From Paenibacillus phocaeensis (lineage in GTDB: Bacteria > Bacillota > Bacilli > Paenibacillales > Paenibacillaceae), in NCBI RefSeq assembly GCF_900021165.1, contig NZ_FCOQ01000022.1:1-43631 (forward strand): 43,631 nt of DNA. The letters run 5' to 3'. The notes below the pieces were generated by a model. It saw nothing but the letters and a program-made list of their open reading frames with translations, was not told where the DNA came from and searched no databases. Positions 23,069 to 31,553 of this stretch are shown piece after piece. A program made the position numbers and the translations under genes. Numbering within the stretch: position 1 is the stretch's first letter; each line of letters opens with the position of its first letter.

Positions 23069-26000
23069 ATGGGTATTCTTATGATGAAAAGAAGAAAAAT
23101 CGCAATGATTGTCGGCTTGTTTTTGCTGTTACTTACCGGGGTACGCCTCGCTTGGATTGACGCGCAGACGACTTCGACCCGAGTCAAAGCCGAAGAGGGG
23201 CGTTTGGACCTGCACCGGTGGATTCCTTCCGACAAACCGATTTTGTCCCTCGGCGGAGGGTGGAAGTTCTACCCGTCGCAACTGTTGACGCCCGACCTGT
23301 ACGGCGCAATTGAACCGGAAGGGGGCGGCGAAACCGTAACGGTGCCCGGAAGCTGGAAGCGGGATTTATCGCCGCAGCGAAACTCCGCCTTCGGCTATGG
23401 GACGTATCGACTGCGCGTGTTGGTCCCGGAGGAAGGATTGCCGAAGCTGACCCTTCGCGTGCCGGGGCTATCTGCATCCTCGGCCTTGTACGTCAACGGC
23501 CGGCTGCTTGGCAACTCCGGTCATCCGGCGGATCGCGCTTCATCCTATACGGCCAGCAATGCGCCGTATTCCGTTACGTTCACAGCCGATCGCGGCGTTC
23601 TGGATCTCGTTCTGCAAGTCGCCAATTACGACGATCGCGTCATGGGCGGTCTGACGGAGCCGGTGAAACTCGGAACGGAACAAGCGATGCGCCGCGCTTA
23701 TTGGTTCTCCGCCGGCTCGCAGGCGGCGATGTTCCTGCTGGCGATGATGCATGCCCTATATGCTTTCGTCCTGTACTTTATCGGTGCTCGTCAGAAGCCG
23801 CTTCTGCTCTTTTCCTTGTTGGCGCTTAGCGGGGCGGCGTCCGTTACTGTCGATCAGGAACGTCTGTTGTCAGCCTGGTTTGGCGTTGATTACGAAACGG
23901 GGTATAAGGTTTACTATCTGTCGTACCTGGGCACCGCTACGATGCTGCTGCAATATGTGAGAAGCTTGCTGCCCGGGTACCCGGTTCTTCGCCATTCCCG
24001 CTGGCACTTGGCCGTGTGCGGTGTTTTCGGGTTATGCGTTCTGGCGATGCCGGTCAGCATGTTCACTTATGCCGATGCATTGCATACGGCACTGATGCTG
24101 GTTGCTTTCGCGGCAGTCCCGGTCTTTCTCTATTTGGCGGTCCGAAGAGGCGTTCCCGACACGATTTATTTGCTGCTTGGAACCGTGGCCGTCGCGCTGA
24201 ATCTCATTTGGGGAGTTATCAATTACACGCTGCTTCTCGATATCGGTTACTATCCTTTCGATATGTTGGCTATGTTCACCGCCTTTGCGTTGTATTGGTT
24301 TAAGCGGTATTTCCGCAACGCCGCCGAGACGACCAGACTGGCGAAACGGTTGCAGGAGGCCGACAAACTCAAGGACGAATTCCTGGTCCACACCTCGCAC
24401 GAGTTGAGGAACCCGCTTCACGCGATTTTGAACATGGCCCAGACCGTGCTCGACAGCGGCGGGCGGTCCGATGAGGAAGCCAATCGTTCGCGCCTGAACT
24501 TACTGGTTTCGGTGGGGAGACGCATGTCGCTCCTTCTGAACGACTTGATCGACCTGACCCGGCTGCGGGAAAATCGGCTTCGATTAAAGCCGGCGCCTCT
24601 CCGCCTTCAATCGGCGGCCGCGGGCGTGCTGGACATGATCCGGTTTATGACCGACGGTAAGCCGATCAAGCTGGAGAACCGGATCCCGGATTCGCTGCCG
24701 CCGGTGCTGGCGGATGAGAACCGACTGGTGCAAATCATGTTCAATCTGTTGCATAATGCCGTCAAGTTTACGAAGGAGGGATTCGTTGCGATCGAAGCGG
24801 AGGTCGAAGGGGAGAAGGTGATCGTCCGCATTTTCGATACCGGGATCGGGATGGACCCAGCTACGGCGGACCGGATCTTCCAGCCTTACGAACAAGGCGC
24901 GGAGCAAACGGATACGAATGCGGCCGGGTTCGGACTGGGTCTTGCGATCACGAAGCAGCTGGTGGAGCTGCATCAGGGAGAGTTGTCGGTCAGCTCGACG
25001 CCGAACGTTGGCTCCGTGTTCCGGTTCACCTTGCCGGTGGCGCAACTGAACGGGGCCGCGGATACGGCGAATCCAGTCGCCGTTCTTCAGCCGAGCGAGG
25101 AGGAAGAGTCGCTTGATCGCGTCGAAACGGCCGCCGCCTCTCTGCCGGAAGCTTCCGCGCTTGCAGATCGCCCCCGCATTCTGGCCGTCGATGACGATCC
25201 GGTCAACCTGCGTGTGCTGACGAACGCGCTCGCTCCGGATCCATACGAGATCGTGACGGCAACGAGCGGCTCCGAGGCTTTGGCCCTTCTGAATTCCGGC
25301 GATTGGCAGTTGCTCGTCGCGGATGTGATGATGCCGGAAATGTCCGGTTATGAGGTCGCTCGAACGGTACGCTCGTTGTTTTCCCATTCCGAGTTGCCGA
25401 TTCTGCTGCTTACGGCCCGATACCGGACGGAGGATATCGAAGCAGGGTTCCGGGCCGGAGCCAACGACTACATCGTCAAACCTGTCGACGCCCATGAACT
25501 AAGGGCCCGGGTGAAAGCTCTCACGGATGTGGCCAAGGCCGCGCGGGAACAGTCGCGTTTGGAAGCGGCCTGGCTGCAGGCCCAAATTCAGCCGCATTTT
25601 CTGTTCAATACGCTGAATTCCGTAGCCGCGCTCGTCGAAATCGATCCCGACCGCATGCGCAACCTGCTGTTGGCGTTCAGCGATTACTTGCGGGCCAGCT
25701 TCGATTTCGCCAACCTGGAACGGCTGGTACCGCTGCGGAAGGAGCTGGAGCTGGTGCGAGCTTATCTATATATCGAGAAGGAGCGTTTCGGCGACCGGCT
25801 ACAAGTGGAGTGGGAGACGGACGTCCGGCTCGAATTGCACGTCCCGCCGCTATCCGTGCAGCCCTTGGTGGAGAATGCGGTCCGGCATGGCCTGCTCGGG
25901 CGCATCCGGGGAGGCACCGTTCGAGTCCGGGTGCGCGATTTAGGGAACGGCGCGGAAATAGCCGTCGAGGATAACGGGATCGGCATGGACCCCGAAACGC

Positions 26001-26194
26001 AGAGGCGGGCTTTGAACCCGGAAGAGCCGCTCGGCATAAAATCGGGCGTTGGCCTGGCCAACACCGACCGCCGTTTGAAGCAGCTTTTCGGGAACGGCCT
26101 GCAATTTCAAAGCGCGCCCGGACAGGGAACGACCGTTTCCTTTGTCGTCCCCAAAGTGACCGCCAAACGAACCGGCGAGTCCCCGGAACGGTAG
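23069..26194 (+). CDS. 7TM hybrid sensor kinase with two kinase modules
   Basis: Membrane protein of 1041 residues. In order: signal anchor (about 5-28); an outside beta-sandwich of the 7TMR-DISM extracellular type (about 50-205); seven membrane segments (about 215-420); HisKA with His444 in HTSHELRNPLH; an HATPase domain (DTGIGMD, GFGLGLAI); a receiver domain (ILAVDDDPVN, phospho-acceptor Asp752 in VADVMMPEMSG); and a LytS-type kinase with His843 in QIQPHFLFNTLNS and a second ATPase (DNGIGMD). Two complete kinase modules lie in one chain. No cognate output regulator is adjacent. The start may be ATG 23081 instead; neither has a good ribosome binding site. Confidence 0.9.
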   Translation: MGILMMKRRKIAMIVGLFLLLLTGVRLAWIDAQTTSTRVKAEEGRLDLHRWIPSDKPILSLGGGWKFYPSQLLTPDLYGAIEPEGGGETVTVPGSWKRDLSPQRNSAFGYGTYRLRVLVPEEGLPKLTLRVPGLSASSALYVNGRLLGNSGHPADRASSYTASNAPYSVTFTADRGVLDLVLQVANYDDRVMGGLTEPVKLGTEQAMRRAYWFSAGSQAAMFLLAMMHALYAFVLYFIGARQKPLLLFSLLALSGAASVTVDQERLLSAWFGVDYETGYKVYYLSYLGTATMLLQYVRSLLPGYPVLRHSRWHLAVCGVFGLCVLAMPVSMFTYADALHTALMLVAFAAVPVFLYLAVRRGVPDTIYLLLGTVAVALNLIWGVINYTLLLDIGYYPFDMLAMFTAFALYWFKRYFRNAAETTRLAKRLQEADKLKDEFLVHTSHELRNPLHAILNMAQTVLDSGGRSDEEANRSRLNLLVSVGRRMSLLLNDLIDLTRLRENRLRLKPAPLRLQSAAAGVLDMIRFMTDGKPIKLENRIPDSLPPVLADENRLVQIMFNLLHNAVKFTKEGFVAIEAEVEGEKVIVRIFDTGIGMDPATADRIFQPYEQGAEQTDTNAAGFGLGLAITKQLVELHQGELSVSSTPNVGSVFRFTLPVAQLNGAADTANPVAVLQPSEEEESLDRVETAAASLPEASALADRPRILAVDDDPVNLRVLTNALAPDPYEIVTATSGSEALALLNSGDWQLLVADVMMPEMSGYEVARTVRSLFSHSELPILLLTARYRTEDIEAGFRAGANDYIVKPVDAHELRARVKALTDVAKAAREQSRLEAAWLQAQIQPHFLFNTLNSVAALVEIDPDRMRNLLLAFSDYLRASFDFANLERLVPLRKELELVRAYLYIEKERFGDRLQVEWETDVRLELHVPPLSVQPLVENAVRHGLLGRIRGGTVRVRVRDLGNGAEIAVEDNGIGMDPETQRRALNPEEPLGIKSGVGLANTDRRLKQLFGNGLQFQSAPGQGTTVSFVVPKVTAKRTGESPER

Positions 26195-26204
26195 CTAACT
26201 TTTA

Positions 26205-26236
26205 GGAGCCCGCATTCGATGCGGGCTCCGCGTTTT
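26205..26236 (+). terminator. Rho-independent terminator of the hybrid kinase gene
   Basis: Perfect 11-bp stem GGAGCCCGCAT / ATGCGGGCTCC with a TCG loop, followed by GCGTTTTA. It lies 10 bp after the stop. Confidence 0.85.
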
Positions 26237-26353
26237 ACTTCGATGTTCCAGGCCGGAAGCGAATTAATGTAAAAAAACGGACAATAAACACGAACATACA
26301 TTCCTTTGTTTTGTGATATGATTTTTTTAAATTACGGCATGGGGAGGAAAGAG

Positions 26354-26818
26354 ATGAAGCAAAAGTTGATTGCCGAATTAGGTGAATTTTTGACCTTTGT
26401 TGAAGCATTGGACGGCTTAAGCGATGAAGTTTGGTTCTCGCCATTAAGCGAAGGAAAATGGAGCATCCACGATATCATCATCCATGTTATGAAATGGGAC
26501 GAGTACTTTAACGAGGTTACGTTTCCGCTTTTAGCCGAGAATGGGGCTCCGGAATTAACGGAGCATCCGGACTATTTGGGATACAATGAGCAATCCGTCC
26601 TTTATGGGAAGGGCAAAACCAAGCGGGAAGCGGTGGAAGAAACGATAGGGAACCGCCGGCTTTTGTTGGATCAACTGGATAGGTTGGAGGAGCGCAAGTT
26701 CACGATGGTTTATCCGGGCGAACGAGGATTTACGTTGGAGACTTACCTTAGGACATTTTTTATTTCTCACGACAAACACCATATAGGTCAGATCCGGGAT
26801 TATTTAGAAACAAATTAA
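26354..26818 (+). CDS. DinB family four-helix metalloprotein
   Basis: Protein of 154 residues of the DinB/YfiT-like four-helix bundle superfamily. The candidate metal-binding histidines are in WSIHDIIIHVMKWDEYF (about 40-56) and in the C-terminal SHDKHHIGQIRDYL. Many relatives are bacillithiol- or mycothiol-linked transferases, but the role of this one is not known. GGGGAGGAAAG precedes the ATG at 26354. Upstream, TGATATGAT at 26313-26321 is a possible extended -10. It is a single-gene unit between two terminators. Confidence 0.85.
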   Translation: MKQKLIAELGEFLTFVEALDGLSDEVWFSPLSEGKWSIHDIIIHVMKWDEYFNEVTFPLLAENGAPELTEHPDYLGYNEQSVLYGKGKTKREAVEETIGNRRLLLDQLDRLEERKFTMVYPGERGFTLETYLRTFFISHDKHHIGQIRDYLETN

Positions 26819-26862
26819 CGGCGTTGCGAGGGTTACTACCTTCGTAACGCCGTTTTCCCTTT
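26818..26862 (+). terminator. Rho-independent terminator after the DinB gene
   Basis: AACGGCGTT and AACGCCGTT close a long hairpin with a partly paired inner part (GAGGG / CCTTC), followed by TTTTCCCTTTTTT. Confidence 0.85.
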
Positions 26863-26919
26863 TTTGCAACCTGTCGGATATAGCGCGCGATTGAGCAAGT
26901 AAATCAGGCGGTTTATGAG

Positions 26920-27107
26920 ACGAAATGTAAAAGTGCATCTCATTTCGCGCCATTTCTCATTTCCAGACGTGTGTAATGCAAAAGTACATTTGATAAAGGA
27001 GTAAATGGAAAATTATAGTAAATATAACGAGAATGAGATGCACTTTTGCACTCGAACCGGTGTGAACGCCGATTTAGATGAAATTCACCTGCACTTTTAC
27101 ATTTCGT
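26920..27107. repeat. Inverted-repeat element with four copies of a 16-bp box (MITE-like)
   Basis: The ends are an exact 18-bp inverted repeat: ACGAAATGTAAAAGTGCA at 26920-26937 and its complement at 27090-27107. Inside lie two more copies of the box ATGYAAAAGTRCAKYT, at 26976-26991 (+) and 27036-27051 (-), giving four copies, two per strand. The 188-bp element has no coding capacity. It lies in a 595-bp gene-free stretch between the DinB terminator and the phosphodiester-type operon. The form suggests a non-autonomous mobile or REP-like dispersed repeat. Confidence 0.7.
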
Positions 27108-27147
27108 AGTACTTGCCCGTGATGGACCGGCGTGAATCGGACCCAGC

Positions 27148-27237
27148 CCAGGCTCATGTCCAGGCTCAGTCCAAGCTCAGTCCAAGCTCATGTCCAAGCT
27201 CAGTCTAAACTCAGCCCTAGCTCAGTCCAACCCCTAG
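27148..27237 (+). repeat. 11-bp tandem repeat, about eight units
   Basis: Units of the form CCARGCTCAGT follow one another eight times, two of them with one extra base (CTCATGT) and the last three decayed. A 62-codon frame across it is a by-product of the repeat. The length and lack of spacers exclude a CRISPR array. It may be a replication-slippage minisatellite. Confidence 0.75.
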
Positions 27238-27355
27238 CCTTCCTAATCCGAGGTCAACATTGTTTCCTTTACCGGCTTTTTCATTTACAGAAGATTAACA
27301 CGCGGATGATACCGCCTTGATGTTCACTCTGTAAGATGAGAAACATGTGGGACCG

Positions 27356-27386
27356 TTCCCAGCCGGGAATGCTTCCGTTATACGGA
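27356..27386 (+). promoter_or_regulatory. Possible promoter/operator of the phosphodiester-type operon
   Basis: TCCGT-TAT-ACGGA (27374-27386) is a perfect 5+5 palindrome just upstream of the first ribosome binding site. It overlaps a weak -10 (TATACG, 27379-27384) spaced 17 bp from TTCCCA. It could be the operator of the LacI protein at 29660, but its centre lacks the usual CG. Confidence 0.3.
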
Positions 27387-27413
27387 GACTCAAGTGAAGG
27401 AGGGTGAGCAAAT

Positions 27414-27887
27414 TTGCTGGTTCTGGACATGAAAGGACGCGTTGCGCCTGAGGATTCCAAAACCCATGTCCGCATTCCGTTTCAGATTGATCAGGGTTGC
27501 AGCGTGCTGCAACTGCGGTTCGAATATGGGCCGAAAGTGCTCGAAGATCGAGAACGGTCTCTGCAGTTGTTGCAGCAAAGTTTCGAATTCTATTTGCTGC
27601 CGGAACAAAGGGAGTCCGCGTTAGCCCAGGCAGACAGTTATTTGCCGCTGAAAAACCTGATCACGCTCTCGCTCGACGATCCGACCGGCTATCGCGGGGC
27701 TTGCCACCGTCATGACCCCGTGCAGGAGCTGGCGCTCTCGGCAGGCCAGGCTTCGCCCGGACTCCTGCCGGGGCCCCTTCCCGCGGGAGATTGGCGGATT
27801 ACGTTAAGCATTCACTGCATCGTGACCGAAGCTTGCGAGTATCAGTTGCAAATCCGGACACATGGAAAGGAGCTGGAAGCGAGATGA
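27414..27887 (+). CDS. Hypothetical protein, first gene of the PHP/GDPD/ABC operon
   Basis: Predicted protein of 157 residues that I cannot assign to a family. The pattern of short beta strands (MLVLDMKGRVAPEDS, THVRIPFQI, VLQLRFEYGPKVL, LITLSLDDPTGYRG, DWRITLSIHCIV, YQLQIRTHG) suggests an all-beta fold, probably a carbohydrate- or ligand-binding sandwich. It has no signal peptide. The start is a TTG with AAGGAGG 10 bases upstream. Its TGA overlaps the ATG of the PHP gene (ATGA), so the two are translationally coupled and may act as a pair, possibly an accessory domain of the phosphoesterase. Confidence 0.75.
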   Translation: MLVLDMKGRVAPEDSKTHVRIPFQIDQGCSVLQLRFEYGPKVLEDRERSLQLLQQSFEFYLLPEQRESALAQADSYLPLKNLITLSLDDPTGYRGACHRHDPVQELALSAGQASPGLLPGPLPAGDWRITLSIHCIVTEACEYQLQIRTHGKELEAR

Positions 27888-28903
27888 GGTGGCTGGCTTG
27901 CGAACTGCATACGCATACGCTGCACAGCGACGGCGTTCAGACGCTGGATGAGTTGGCCGCAGGAGCGGCGAAGCTCGGATTTGATGCGATCGCCCTGACG
28001 GACCATAACACGATGTCCGGGCTAGCCGGGAAGGAGGATGTCGCCAGCCGGCACGAGCTGTTGATCGTGCCCGGTATGGAGTGGACGACCTTCCACGGGC
28101 ATATGGTCACGATCGGGTTAAGTGAATATGCCGACTGGCGGGAAGCCGAGCGCAGCCGGATTGAGGAAGGGATCCGAGCGGTCCATCGGCTTGGAGGGAT
28201 CGCCGGCTTGGCCCATCCGTTCCGGATCGGGAGTCCAGCGTGTACCGGCTGCTATTGGGAATACGAGCTGCGGGACGGGGCTGTCGTCGACTATGTCGAG
28301 GTCTGGTCCGGAACGTTCGCCCCGATTCGCACCAACAATCGGCGAGCCTATGCCTGGTGGACCGACAAGCTGAACGAAGGTTGGCGAATCTCCGCGACAT
28401 CGGGCCGGGATTGGCATGCGCAGACGGATACGGATGAACCGCTGTCCGTTACGTATCTTGGCATCCCGGATGGCGAGCACCCGACAGAGGCGCATCTGGT
28501 CAGCGCGCTTCGGGAAGGGAGGGCCACGGTGACGGTAGGTCCGCTACTGTTGCTGTCCGTAAGGATCGGCGGCCAAAGTTACGGCCTCGGCTCCGTGATC
28601 CCGTCCCCGTTGCATGCGGAAGATCAGGGGGAGCTGCTCGCCAACATCACGATCGACTTCTCGGTCAGGCCAGGATTATGGTCCTTGCCCGAACAAACCC
28701 TCAAGCTCATTTTATGCTCCGACCGCGGCCAGGAACTGGATCTGGAGGTAACGTGGAGCAAGACGATCTCGGACGAACCGCTCTGTATAGCCGGATTAAC
28801 GGTTCCGCGCGGACCGAGAACCTGGCTGCGAGCCGAGCTATGGGGCCTGGTGCACGGCGTCCATGCGTTAATTGCTTTTACCAACCCGGTGTATTTCGAT
28901 TAA
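27884..28903 (+). CDS. PHP domain metallophosphoesterase, CehA/McbA-like
   Basis: Cytoplasmic protein of 339 residues. The PHP motifs are all present: CELHTHTLHSDG at 6-17, IALTDHNTMSG near 39-49, VPGMEWTTFHGH near 62-73, GLAHPF near 110, and ATSGRDWHA near 171-179. Together these histidines, aspartates and glutamate form the three-metal site. PHP enzymes hydrolyse phosphate esters. The C-terminal third (from about 215) is a beta-rich extension. AAGGAG precedes the ATG, which overlaps the upstream stop. With the GDPD-like protein next door it could remove phosphate from an imported compound. Confidence 0.85.
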   Translation: MRWLACELHTHTLHSDGVQTLDELAAGAAKLGFDAIALTDHNTMSGLAGKEDVASRHELLIVPGMEWTTFHGHMVTIGLSEYADWREAERSRIEEGIRAVHRLGGIAGLAHPFRIGSPACTGCYWEYELRDGAVVDYVEVWSGTFAPIRTNNRRAYAWWTDKLNEGWRISATSGRDWHAQTDTDEPLSVTYLGIPDGEHPTEAHLVSALREGRATVTVGPLLLLSVRIGGQSYGLGSVIPSPLHAEDQGELLANITIDFSVRPGLWSLPEQTLKLILCSDRGQELDLEVTWSKTISDEPLCIAGLTVPRGPRTWLRAELWGLVHGVHALIAFTNPVYFD

Positions 28904-28919
28904 GGAGGTATTTCATGGC

Positions 28920-29663
28920 ATGAATCCATTTCCCCTTGTGACTGCTCACACCGGATGCATGGGCTGTCCGGATCATTCCCTGGCTTCCCTGCGCGCCGCA
29001 TTAGCTGCTGGCGCAGATATCTATGAGGATGATATCCAGGTCACCCGGGATGGGCGGCTTGTCCTGGCCCATGACGACGAAGTATCCCTGACGGGGGGAC
29101 AGCAGGGCAGGATATCGGAGTTGACGCTGGCGGAACTGGACGAACAATCGGCGGAGGAACGGATTCGGCCGGAAGCCGTGTTGCGCTGGATGAAGAAAAC
29201 CGGAAGAACGATGAACCTGGACATCAAATCCGCTGCTTGCTTGGAGCCGGCGGCTGCGATGCTGGTCCGGTTGGAGATGACGGATCAAGCCTTCTTCAGC
29301 GGTTGCGAATACGCGCTTGCGCTGGAAGCCGATCGCATCGCCCGGCAAATTCGCAAGCTGCTGAATGTAAACATCGACAGCTTCCTGACTAGCCCCTATA
29401 GCGATGCGGTTGCCAGAGCGTGTGATGAAGGCCGTTCGGCGAGATGTTTGGGTTTAAACGTTCCGTACAAGTTAGTTCGTCCGGAGCTCCTGGTTGCTGC
29501 GCGACAAGCGGGACTGGCGGTATACGTTTGGACCGTTTCAGATCCTGCCGACATGCGCCGGTTGGCCGGCATGGGGGTCGATTCAATAACGACCCGCGAT
29601 GTGACTGCGCTTCTGGCGGTGAAAGCCGATGCGAATCCCAATGAAGGGGGGAGTCCGCGTTGA
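28920..29663 (+). CDS. Glycerophosphodiester phosphodiesterase-like protein with altered active-site motif
   Basis: Cytoplasmic TIM-barrel protein of 247 residues in the GDPD superfamily: DIYEDDIQVTRDG (33-45; Glu36 and Asp38 as metal ligands) and LVLAHDDEVSLTG with His51. The first motif differs from the family. HRG is AHTG (His10 kept, Arg replaced by Thr), PENT is PDHS, and the later ExK is NLDIK. This suggests a shifted substrate or reduced activity. AAGGAGG precedes the ATG at 28920, which I prefer to the short false start at 28915. Its stop overlaps the TTG of the LacI gene. Confidence 0.8.
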   Translation: MNPFPLVTAHTGCMGCPDHSLASLRAALAAGADIYEDDIQVTRDGRLVLAHDDEVSLTGGQQGRISELTLAELDEQSAEERIRPEAVLRWMKKTGRTMNLDIKSAACLEPAAAMLVRLEMTDQAFFSGCEYALALEADRIARQIRKLLNVNIDSFLTSPYSDAVARACDEGRSARCLGLNVPYKLVRPELLVAARQAGLAVYVWTVSDPADMRRLAGMGVDSITTRDVTALLAVKADANPNEGGSPR

Positions 29664-30682
29664 GTCACAAGCCCAACCATGGCTTGCGGGAGTTAGCCCA
29701 GTTGGCGGGGGTGTCCAAGTCCACGGCCTCCAGGGTCATCTCCGGCAACGGGTATGCCAGCCCCGAGGTGAAGGCACGCGTGCTGCAAGCGGCAGAAGCG
29801 CTCCGTTATAAGCCGAATGCCGTTGCCCGGGCCATGGTGACCAAGCGGACGAACAACCTGGGCGTCATCGTATTCCGCGACCAGCCGCCGATTGTCTCGC
29901 ATCCGTTGTACGGCAAAATGATTGACGAAATCCTCGTAGCCTCGGAAGCGCGCGGTTATTCCGTCTTCCTGAAAACGGACCGGGAGATGAGTCTGCGCTC
30001 CACCGATTACTTGCTGGAACAGCGAGTGGACGGACTGATTCTGGTCAGCCGGCTGCAGAAGAACGTGATTGATTATGTCAAGAAATTCAATCTGCCTTAC
30101 CTGATGGTCAACGGCTCGACCGACGACCCTGACGTCATCCATCTGGTCAGCAACGATGAAGCCGGCGGCGCACGGGCGGCCGACTACTTGTATGGGCTCG
30201 GGCATCGCAAATTTCTAATCCTTGCCGGTCCGGTCGAGCATCGCAGCCATTCGCTGCGTTTGGCGGGATTCACTCGCCGCCTGGAGCAGTTGGGCATTTG
30301 TTCGTGCTCCGATGCTGTGAGCATCGTTCCCTCACCAGAATCCAGCTTTAACTACGGGTTCAAGCGGATGGAGGAGCACTACCTGGCGTTTCGGGATCAG
30401 GGTTATACCGCCTTATTCACGACGAATGACATGCTGGCGCTTGGGGCGATGAAGCTGCTGCTGGATCGCGGAGTTCGAATTCCGCAGGAGGCGGCGGTGA
30501 TGGGCTACGACGACATTGAGCTTGGCAAGCTGTATACGCCGTCGTTGTCTACGGTCAGCGTCGATGCGACCGGCATCGGCAGAGACGCAGTTGACATGCT
30601 GGACAAGCTGATCCGCGGTCAGACGGATTTGCCGAAGCGGGTGGAATACGAAAGCCGTGTCGTTATCCGCCAATCAACCTAA
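29660..30682 (+). CDS. LacI family transcriptional regulator of the phosphodiester-type operon
   Basis: Repressor of 340 residues with helix-turn-helix LRELAQLAGVSKSTASRVIS at about 9-28, hinge YKPNAVARAMVTKRTN, and a sugar-binding-protein-like effector domain (LGVIVF through a C-terminal SVDATGIGRDAVDMLDKL). The TTG start overlaps the GDPD stop (TTGA), with GGGGGGAG upstream. It lies mid-operon between enzymes and transporter genes, so it is probably an autoregulator responding to the imported compound or its breakdown product. Confidence 0.9.
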   Translation: MSHKPNHGLRELAQLAGVSKSTASRVISGNGYASPEVKARVLQAAEALRYKPNAVARAMVTKRTNNLGVIVFRDQPPIVSHPLYGKMIDEILVASEARGYSVFLKTDREMSLRSTDYLLEQRVDGLILVSRLQKNVIDYVKKFNLPYLMVNGSTDDPDVIHLVSNDEAGGARAADYLYGLGHRKFLILAGPVEHRSHSLRLAGFTRRLEQLGICSCSDAVSIVPSPESSFNYGFKRMEEHYLAFRDQGYTALFTTNDMLALGAMKLLLDRGVRIPQEAAVMGYDDIELGKLYTPSLSTVSVDATGIGRDAVDMLDKLIRGQTDLPKRVEYESRVVIRQST

Positions 30683-30700
30683 AGGAAGGGAGTGACCCGA

Positions 30701-31525
30701 ATGTTATGGTACTGGAAAAAGGTGGGGGCAAAAAGGATCATCGAGTTTGGGCTGCTGACGATTTTTGCGGTATTTTTCGCCGGCCCGCTCTTGAATCTGC
30801 TCGTGCTCGCCTTCAGTGAGAAGTGGAGTTATCCGGATGTATTGCCCGAGGCTTGGGGATTCAAATGGTGGAATTTCGTTCTGGCGAAGGACGATATCGT
30901 CTCCTCCATCTCGTTGTCATTCTTGATCGCGGCGATCGTGACGGCCTTATCGATCGTCATCTGTATTCCGGCGGCCTATGCGTTCGCCAGACTCCAGTTC
31001 CCGCTAAAGCGGATGTTTCTGTTCTCGTTCCTGCTGACGCACGCGTTCCCGAAGATGGGGCTGTACGTCTCAATTGCAGTACTGTTCTACCGGATCGGTC
31101 TTATGAACACGTTACTGGGCGTCGTATTGATTCACATGATTAACGTACTGATGTTCATGACCTGGATTCCGACGGCCGCGTTCCGCAACGTGCACCGGGC
31201 CCAGGAAGAATCCGCCCGAGACGTAGGGGCCAGTCCGTTTCGAGTATTCCGCAGTATCACCCTGCCGATGGCGATGCCCGGCATTATGGTCGCCTCGGTC
31301 TTTACGTTCCTGAACTCGCTGGATGAAGCGCAGGGGACCTTCCTCGTCGGCATTCCTGATTTCAAGACGATGCCGGTTGTGATGTATTCCATTATTTCGG
31401 ATTTTCCGAGCAGCGCCGGCGCGGTGTTCTCCATCATCCTGACCTTGCCGACGATCCTGCTGCTGGTCGCCGCGCAGCGACTGGTCAGCGCCGATGTGCT
31501 CGCCAGCGGATTCCAAACGAAATAA
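30701..31525 (+). CDS. ABC importer permease (PotC/PhnV/MalG-like)
   Basis: Membrane protein of 274 residues with six hydrophobic segments and the binding-protein-dependent permease loop EESARDVGASPFRVFRSITL, which docks the ATPase. The ATG at 30701 has GGGAG 8 bases upstream; a GTG at 30692 lies inside that site. It is one of two permeases; its partner is at 33791. The sequence style is closest to polyamine, iron or aminoethylphosphonate type importers rather than to the maltose group. Confidence 0.85.
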   Translation: MLWYWKKVGAKRIIEFGLLTIFAVFFAGPLLNLLVLAFSEKWSYPDVLPEAWGFKWWNFVLAKDDIVSSISLSFLIAAIVTALSIVICIPAAYAFARLQFPLKRMFLFSFLLTHAFPKMGLYVSIAVLFYRIGLMNTLLGVVLIHMINVLMFMTWIPTAAFRNVHRAQEESARDVGASPFRVFRSITLPMAMPGIMVASVFTFLNSLDEAQGTFLVGIPDFKTMPVVMYSIISDFPSSAGAVFSIILTLPTILLLVAAQRLVSADVLASGFQTK

Positions 31526-31553
31526 GCATTTTTCAAGAGAAGGGGGCAGCAAA

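Noticed and set aside
24584..25495. A 303-codon open frame on the minus strand inside the hybrid kinase gene
   Set aside because: It is a shadow of a GC-rich coding gene with strong domain matches on the plus strand. Its translation is basic and low-complexity with no recognisable family or ribosome site.
26920..27107. Complete insertion sequence
   Set aside because: The inverted ends are convincing but the 188 bp hold no transposase frame and no clear target duplication, so it is listed as a repeat only.
27148..27237. Possible CRISPR array
   Set aside because: The units are 11-12 bp, adjoin without spacers and have no cas genes nearby.
27132..27320. A 62-codon frame over the tandem repeat
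   Set aside because: Its peptide is a direct read-out of the 11-bp repeat, with no ribosome site or conserved domain.
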